A DNA stretch of 64,000 nucleotides from Spinacia oleracea. Taxonomy: Eukaryota; Streptophyta; Magnoliopsida; Caryophyllales; Amaranthaceae. Within the stretch, counting starts at the first letter, position 1. Each line of letters opens with the position of its first letter. Shown piece after piece: positions 59,011-64,000 of this stretch. The notes beneath the pieces were generated by a model. It was not told the origin of the DNA, did no database searches, and was given only the letters and a program-made list of their open reading frames with translations. The DNA lies in contig NC_079492.1 of NCBI RefSeq assembly GCF_020520425.1, positions 144,801,861 to 144,865,860 on the forward strand, written 5' to 3'. A program made the position numbers and the translations under genes.

Positions 59011-60042
59011 CTAACTAGTATGAATAATGTAACCTTGAATAACCGAACCTATCCACAAACTATTGTTGATTTCGGTAACATCACTAGCATCAACAATAGA
59101 ACGAGCATCTAATGTTTCTAGAATAACTCCGTCTTGGCTAACTCTGACAGGCTTCGCGGGATTCTGCGATATCCAAAACTCTCCCTTTGAATTCCGGTTA
59201 ATATTATCTGGTCGTCCGGCAAGTTGGAGAAACAGTTCGACGGTTCCGGCTTTAGGACCGGTAAGCCAGTACTTCTGAATTCGATAGAATGTTGTTTCCG
59301 CAACAAGAATGAAGTCCTTGTTCTTGCTCAAAGCGACACCGTTTGCAAACGAAAGACCTTTGAGAAGAACAGTTGTGTGTTTCGTCTTTCTGTTATACCT
59401 TAGTAGTCTTCCAGTTCGATCATTCCTATCAATTGAACGAAATTCCCATCGACGAAAACGCGAACTTGAGTCGGTGAAGTAAACATCGCCGGTGTCGGAA
59501 TCAATGTCGAGTGCGTTAAGGAAGTGGAAGGGAATCCCTTCTGCACCGGTGGAAAGTGAGGTGGCGACACCACCCTTACGGCCAACCTTGACCAATCCAA
59601 CACTAGAATCAGCAATATATAAGTTGCATGTTTTGGAGTCGAATCTCAAACCAAGTGGTCTGCCACAATTGTCTTCTGCAGGTGAGTCGTTTAACCCGTC
59701 ACACGAATCGGATCTACCCGGATGGGTTACTGCGAAAACAGTCCAACCCACTGAAGAGCCTTGCCACTTTAGTACCCGCCCATCTGAAACTCCGACGTAC
59801 GGACCATCGCCTTCGCAGTCGAACGCGACGGACTCCGGTCCAACGGCGGTGTGTCCGAGGGGAAGACGATGATATTGTCTATGTCTTCCATGTCGTGGCT
59901 CATGTTGAAGCCCAGGAATATGAAATCCAGGTACATTAAATCTTGGAATAAAGCGAGGAATATGAAACTGAGCTTCGGTTTGGATGACGAAATTGTTACT
60001 GGTGAGGATAAACAAGGCGAAAAGGATCAAAAGCTTCTGCAT
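59011..60042 (-). CDS. Strictosidine synthase-like (SSL) secreted beta-propeller protein
   Basis: A single uninterrupted frame of 343 aa, a usual length for this family (about 330-400). Residues 1-25 (a hydrophobic run LLILFALFILTS, then cleavage near TEAQ) are a signal peptide, so it enters the secretory path; family members go to vacuole, ER or apoplast. The mature part has the six-bladed propeller signs: GPESVAFDCEGDGPYVGVSD, NCGRPLGLRFDSKTCNLYIA, LNALDIDSDTGDVYFTDSSS, GLSFANGVALSKNKDFILVA, AGRPDNINRNSKGEFWIS and INNSLWIGSV. True strictosidine synthases use one Glu near the C-terminus; by my alignment from memory that site here is Ser (in ASDVTE), as in most non-alkaloid SSL proteins, so alkaloid condensation is unlikely. 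The substrate is unknown. Loss of introns may reflect retroposition, but no poly-A tract or flanking duplication is visible. Confidence 0.92.
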   Translation of the reverse strand: MQKLLILFALFILTSNNFVIQTEAQFHIPRFIPRFNVPGFHIPGLQHEPRHGRHRQYHRLPLGHTAVGPESVAFDCEGDGPYVGVSDGRVLKWQGSSVGWTVFAVTHPGRSDSCDGLNDSPAEDNCGRPLGLRFDSKTCNLYIADSSVGLVKVGRKGGVATSLSTGAEGIPFHFLNALDIDSDTGDVYFTDSSSRFRRWEFRSIDRNDRTGRLLRYNRKTKHTTVLLKGLSFANGVALSKNKDFILVAETTFYRIQKYWLTGPKAGTVELFLQLAGRPDNINRNSKGEFWISQNPAKPVRVSQDGVILETLDARSIVDASDVTEINNSLWIGSVIQGYIIHTS

Positions 60043-60150
60043 TGTTACTGGGTTTTATGAAAAGCTAATGAAGTTTGCTGGAAATTTTCGACGTAGGAAA
60101 GAGAAGAAGTGTGATGGGTTTTTGATTTGGAGTTGAGAGAAAGGTGCCAT

Positions 60151-60160
60151 CAATTTATAG
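60151..60160 (-). promoter_or_regulatory. Probable TATA box of the SSL gene
   Basis: The minus strand reads CTATAAATTG, about 110 bases upstream of the ATG at 60042. It is the best TATA match in the upstream 200 bases, placing the transcript start near 60125. Confidence 0.55.
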
Positions 60161-60459
60161 GAGTAGCTAGCTGGCCGGTAATACGAAATCATGTAGTAAT
60201 AGGATTTGAATTACAAACTAGTAACTCACATGTGCCGCCTTACTAAGTTACTAATCCTAATCCAATAATACTTTCCTATACTTCGTCGTGTTAAAAAAAG
60301 AGGGAAGTTTATCTTCTTATTTTTTTCCGTTTTTGTTTCAAGTTTAGAGTTCGATCTACTCTTACTAGGTAAAATATGTCCGATTTAGTATTTACTTAGT
60401 TACCAAGAAAAAACTAGGCGGACTGCCTAGCTAAGTCATCCTTTTAAAAAAAAAAAAAA

Positions 60460-60907
60460 CTAGATTAGGTTCTGTGTATTGACGGATAATCGAAAATTAC
60501 TATTTGACCATCTTTTTCATAAAAAATGTTTACCCTTAAATCAAATACGGACGTAATTAATAAATCTTAAACGAACTAATTTGATCATCTAATGTATTTT
60601 ATGTGTTTAATATGATAATTTGACCAAAATATTCGATATGATTAATTAATTTGACCAAAATGTTGATTAAATATATTTTCTATTATTGATATGAATATTA
60701 GACTAAAATAATATACAAATCGTCTAATGCTAATATAATACGTAGCCTTGTAATTTTTTCCATACATAAACAGTTTATACAAAAGTAGAGAAAAAAAATA
60801 TAAAACATAGATATGTAATTTTAGGAAATGGGTTTTTGGAGGGAAAATTTTGCACCGGGAAGTGACATGTGTCATTTCTGGTATCTGTTTTGGTATAATG
60901 TAATAGA
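60460..60907 (-). mobile_element. Non-autonomous Helitron-like element, copy B
   Basis: On the minus strand it starts TCTATTACATTATACC and ends AGAACCTAATCTAG, bounded by A before and T after, exactly as copy A at 37952-38405. It shares the 5' subterminal words (CCAGAAATGACACATGTCAC against CCAGGAATGACACGTGTCAA) and the AT-rich interior in the same order. It is 448 bp and non-coding. The copies are clearly diverged, so neither insertion is very recent. Confidence 0.8.
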
Positions 60908-60924
60908 TTCAATGACTCCAAAAT

Positions 60925-61095
60925 AGAGATGGTCAACGAGGGGTGGGTTGGGTGGGTCGTGGGTCGAGGATGATTAACACACGACATACACAATGTAGGT
61001 CAGGGTGAGTCGGTTGTTGGCCGGCTTGTGTTGGGAATAATGGAAAGGGTCATGGACTCATGGTTACGTGGGTCATGGGGCGTGTGGGCCTGATT
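60925..61095. repeat. Fragment resembling a hAT-type MITE end
   Basis: TAGAGATGGTCAACGAGGGG, followed by GGGTTGGGTGGGTCG and repeated GGGTCATGG words, looks like the start of a G-rich plant hAT-type MITE. No partner terminus is certain; the TAGCCCCCACGGGTTTAGGC sequence after 62262 may be its continuation, interrupted by the element at 61096-62262. Confidence 0.35.
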
Positions 61096-61436
61096 AGGGG
61101 TGTGCAAAATTTTGTCCGGACCAAAAAATGGATCTGATCGGACCGACCAAGATTGAAGGAAATTGGTCTGGTCTCCGGGTCGAGAAATATCAATTTTCGG
61201 TCTTCGGTCCGATTCAAAATCGGGGTTTCCTTAACAAAATATAATACTTCGTATAAACTATTTAAACATTTAATTCTCTCCTTTAATATGTTGTAAATGT
61301 TACTATATTATGATATATATCATTTTAACTTCCAAAAAAAAATCTTAAACAATTGGTTTTTTATTTATATTTTTTTTCTTTTTTACCATAATTTTTAGAA
61401 AAATAATAATAATATAGAATTAGGTCTAAAACCGGT

Positions 61437-62144
61437 TGTTTACAGAAATTTTCTAGCCTAGGCAAATAAGATAGAAAATAATGTAACAAAGTATTTTTAT
61501 TGATATTTGAATGTTTGGGTACAATCTCTGTAATTGATAGTTTACAAGAAAATAAACTAAGTCCTCTGATTCTGTTCCACAGCTGACGGTAACACGTGTA
61601 TGACACCTGAGTTTGAGTTTAGGGTGACAGTCGTCTGATGACGTCAACCTGAGTTTGAGTTTAGGGTGACAGTCGTCTGATGACGTCAACCTGAGTTTGA
61701 GTTTAGGGTGACGTCCGCTTAATGATGTCAACCTAAATTTGAGTTTGGCTAAGCAATCGACACAAATTTGGTGTGTTTATTGACTACTTTCAGAGAGAAT
61801 TCCAAGATAATTTTATGAGCTCTTGAGAATAATGAATTTCTGCCCCGCTACTGAAGTAGGCGAGTAGTATTTATAGGAGATGAAAACTCCTTTACTGGAC
61901 TTGATAGGTTTAGGCTCGGGTCCATTTTGTGACTTGAGAGTCTTTAACCTGGTCCACTCGTTTTGTTTATTTTGGGCTAACAATATGACCTAGCCCAACA
62001 ATATATGATCCAAATTGTATTTGAGTAATTTGGATATTTAATTTAGGTGGGCTAAAATAATTAGAATGGATTAATATTATGCTATCGGTCCAAATTAATT
62101 AATTTAATTCAATCATAATAGACTACAAATTTTTAGTGTCTACA
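61437..62144. mobile_element. Solo LTR (708 bp) nested in the hAT-like element
   Basis: It starts TGTTTACAGAAATTTTC and ends TTTTTAGTGTCTACA, so it has TG...CA termini; the minus-strand reading is TGTAGACACTAAAAATTTG. The flanking pentamers CCGGT (61432-61436) and CCGAT (62145-62149) match 4 of 5, a plausible slightly mutated target duplication. The surrounding hAT-like sequence resumes on the other side. No internal retrotransposon genes are present. It contains the 42-bp array at 61606-61745. The superfamily is not certain. Confidence 0.65.
61606..61745. repeat. Tandem array, 3.3 copies of a 42-bp unit
   Basis: The unit CCTGAGTTTGAGTTTAGG, then GTGACAGTCGTCTGATGACG, then TCAA starts at 61606, 61648, 61690 and 61732. 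The first two copies are identical; the third and fourth have drifted. Each full unit holds TGACGTCA-like cores. It lies inside the solo LTR. Confidence 0.95.
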
Positions 62145-62262
62145 CCGATCCAAATCGGTCTGGGTCCGATCCAAGCACCATCGATCAGGTATTCGAGTCT
62201 TGAATTGTAAAATTTGATTTTCGATCCGGTCCAGTACGGGTTTGGACCAATGGACATCCCTA

Positions 62263-62648
62263 GCCCCCACGGGTTTAGGCGGGTTTTGGGATGTTATTAC
62301 CAATTTTAAAAGTCCTTCCGATTAAAGATTACAAGTATTGATAAATAGTCCAATAGTTTTGTAATTGGTGTAGGTTAGTAAAACTAATTAAGCTTTATTA
62401 AGATTTGGAGTTGCAATCACAGAGAAATTACAAATTAGTGAATCTGAGATTTCTTAATTAAACCAAAACTTGGAGTAAAAGCCAAGAAATTGTCAAAACT
62501 TGGAGTAAAAGCCAAGAAATATTTCGTAATTGTAATCCATATATAGCTTACCCGGCCATAATCTGAGTTGTGTATAAATATTAAATGGAAAAATCCCTTG
62601 CCTATCTTATTAATTACTACGTACATTACGTAGTTCTATATTCATAAG
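62263..62648. other. Intergenic DNA, no gene seen
   Basis: AT-rich. A 31-bp sequence (AAAACTTGGAGTAAAAGCC, then AAGAAAT) is directly duplicated near 62465 and 62496. Nothing else is recognised. Confidence 0.5.
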
Positions 62649-62705
62649 GTCCTAATTAAGGTTGATGGTGATCGATTATCCCTTTTTTGAGCGTTTGGTT
62701 CGGAA

Positions 62706-62876
62706 ATGCGTTTCTCTTGTATTAATTGCAAGATTGTGGTTATGGAGAAACGCATCTTCGAACCTAACATTCAAGAATTTAAGGGATTCAAATTGTTCGA
62801 GGAGGATGATCAAAATACAGAGATGCTTCTTCTTGTTTATACTTTATACAACCATGCCGTGTTTATGAAGCGCTAT
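62706..62876 (+). pseudogene. Possible orphan exon of unknown gene
   Basis: From ATG at 62706 the frame reads about 57 codons with a hydrophilic, protein-like composition (MRFSCINCKIVVMEKRIF, FKLFEEDDQNTEMLLLVY, TLYNHAVFMKRYSQ) and reaches a perfect donor, GTGAGT, just past 62880. The stretch is less AT-rich than its surroundings. I do not recognise the protein and found no following exon with matching phase in the remaining kilobase. It may be a gene fragment carried by a transposon, the first exon of a gene running past the window, or chance. Confidence 0.25.
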
Positions 62877-62909
62877 AGCCAAAGTGAGTTACTGTTACTC
62901 GATCCTTAA

Positions 62910-64000
62910 TTTACTTACATATAATATGGTCTTTAGTGTTAAAATCATGGAGTAATTAAATTAATCTTTAGTGTATAATCAGATTTTGTTATTTAAGAAT
63001 CATTATATTAAATCCCGTTTAAATCTTTAACCTTATAAAATTAGTTTAGTTATAATACTACAGCTAATTTATCAACTTTTGTTTCTTGTTGAGATCGTTC
63101 GAGTTGTATACTCCCTATAATGGCATGGTGTTAGAAATTCTTGTCTTTGTAGACTACAGTTTCATATTTTGGTGTATAACGATATAACATTGAATCTCAA
63201 GATTATGTTTTACGGAGTACTTCATTAGGCGTGAACTTGAAGATTCTTGATATTGTTACTAAACAGGGCAAGATCGTTGTAATGTTTCTTTATTTTGAGA
63301 GTTAACTCTGAAAGTCTGGAGTGAAATAAGATGTGTTGCTTCTTATGCTACATAAACTTACAAAGAAACCGTAAATATGTCGTTCAACGTTGTAGGCACG
63401 TAAAATTCGTTAATGTGTTACGTTTGATGTTATTCAGGTCAAAAGTCAAAGTGTTGACTCGAAATCATTTGACGTTCTATTAAATTAATTGATTTGGGTT
63501 CCCATATTAACTTGGCCCATTTTAGTTATTTTACTCAAACCCGGATATTTAAATAGTTAAACCTCATAAAATAGGTTAAACTGTTATAAATGAGTCTGGC
63601 TACCAAGTCCAAACAAAGAGGCCCAATGTACATCAAATATTTTCAAATATTTCATTTGGAGAGGAATAGCAGAAAACATACAAAATATACAAATCAAGCA
63701 TACAAAACTGACGTGCTGTTCTATTCTACATCAACATTCTTGAACGAGATCAAGCCCAAAAACACTTATTCAAGAATCAAATCAGTCTGTAAACCAAATC
63801 AAACAAGTCTGTGAGGAGTCAAATTCAAAGTGTAGATCGAATCAGAGAAACAAATATTAAGAGATTGTACCCAAAATTACACAAATTAATAAAATATATT
63901 TTGTTCACGTCATTGTGAGTTTATTATTTTGCTGACTTGAAATTTGTGTTTACAAAAATTTTCCATCTTATCTCAGGATCTAAACAGACGATTGCAACCC
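62910..64000. other. AT-rich intergenic DNA to the window end
   Basis: No supportable gene. The frames are short and without motifs. No clear transposon ends were found. Confidence 0.5.

Larger units (their letters stand above)
61096..62262. mobile_element. hAT-like MITE interrupted by a solo LTR
   Basis: The left terminus is AGGGGTGTGCAAAATTTTG and the right in reverse is AGGGATGTCCATTGGTCC, imperfect inverted repeats of the AGGGGTGTNCA type common in plant hAT MITEs. The interior carries many CCGGTCC/GGACCGATC words near both ends. An 8-bp duplication is not clear. The middle is taken up by the LTR at 61437-62144; without it the element is about 455 bp. Confidence 0.55.

Noticed and set aside
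59492-59939. Overlapping plus-strand frames of 103 and 126 codons
   Set aside because: These are antisense shadows of the intact strictosidine-synthase-like coding region.

Overview
This is a plant nuclear window. Its genes have many GT-AG introns, the intergenic DNA is AT-rich (usually repeat-filled), and all recognisable proteins are plant housekeeping or plant-family proteins. Short words such as TACGGAGTA/TACTCCGTA recur throughout, as do CACTA-type miniature elements carrying ACGACGGG words. From experience this resembles Amaranthaceae/Caryophyllales DNA (spinach, beet, quinoa type), but the species is an inference. There are no prokaryotic features, no CRISPR array and no functional tRNA or rRNA gene that I can see.

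Layout. 1-8.85 kb holds no gene I can support and is a mosaic of transposable elements: three CACTA-like MITEs, a 1.15 kb Mutator-like element with long terminal inverted repeats and a perfect 9-bp target duplication, and a Copia solo LTR split by a second element packed with a ~76-bp minisatellite. 8.85-19.96 kb (minus) is a complete 13-exon aminodeoxychorismate synthase gene (PabA-PabB fusion, 912 aa). 23.26-26.76 kb (minus) is a 3-exon kinesin-light-chain-related TPR protein (604 aa). 29.17-37.11 kb (minus) is a 13-exon glutamine-dependent NAD+ synthetase (738 aa). 41.69-45.03 kb (plus) is a 4-exon Tim17/22/23-family protein (206 aa). 46.41-58.21 kb (plus) is an 18-exon ABCF/GCN20-type ATPase (716 aa). 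59.01-60.04 kb (minus) is an intronless strictosidine-synthase-like protein (343 aa). 60-64 kb is repeat-rich: a Helitron-like copy, a hAT-like element interrupted by a solo LTR, and a possible orphan exon.

I rebuilt every multi-exon CDS by hand from splice sites. In each one, reading phase is kept across all junctions and the total length is a multiple of three, which supports intact genes. The genes do not form a pathway: folate synthesis, NAD synthesis, microtubule/cellulose linkage, organelle membrane, translation control and a beta-propeller protein simply sit side by side. ABCF3 and the strictosidine-synthase-like gene converge (~800 bp between stops); NAD synthetase and the Tim17/22/23 gene diverge.

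The most interesting signals are structural. Two full-length non-autonomous Helitron-like copies (454 and 448 bp) have matching A|TC...CTAG|T borders. Several nested insertions can be ordered in time by their target duplications: a minisatellite element inside a Copia LTR, a Stowaway-like MITE inside a GC-rich repeat, and a solo LTR inside a hAT-like element. Introns carry a tRNA-derived SINE with a 12-bp target duplication, a Harbinger MITE and an antisense RTE-like LINE tail. I did not find a convincing undescribed protein system.
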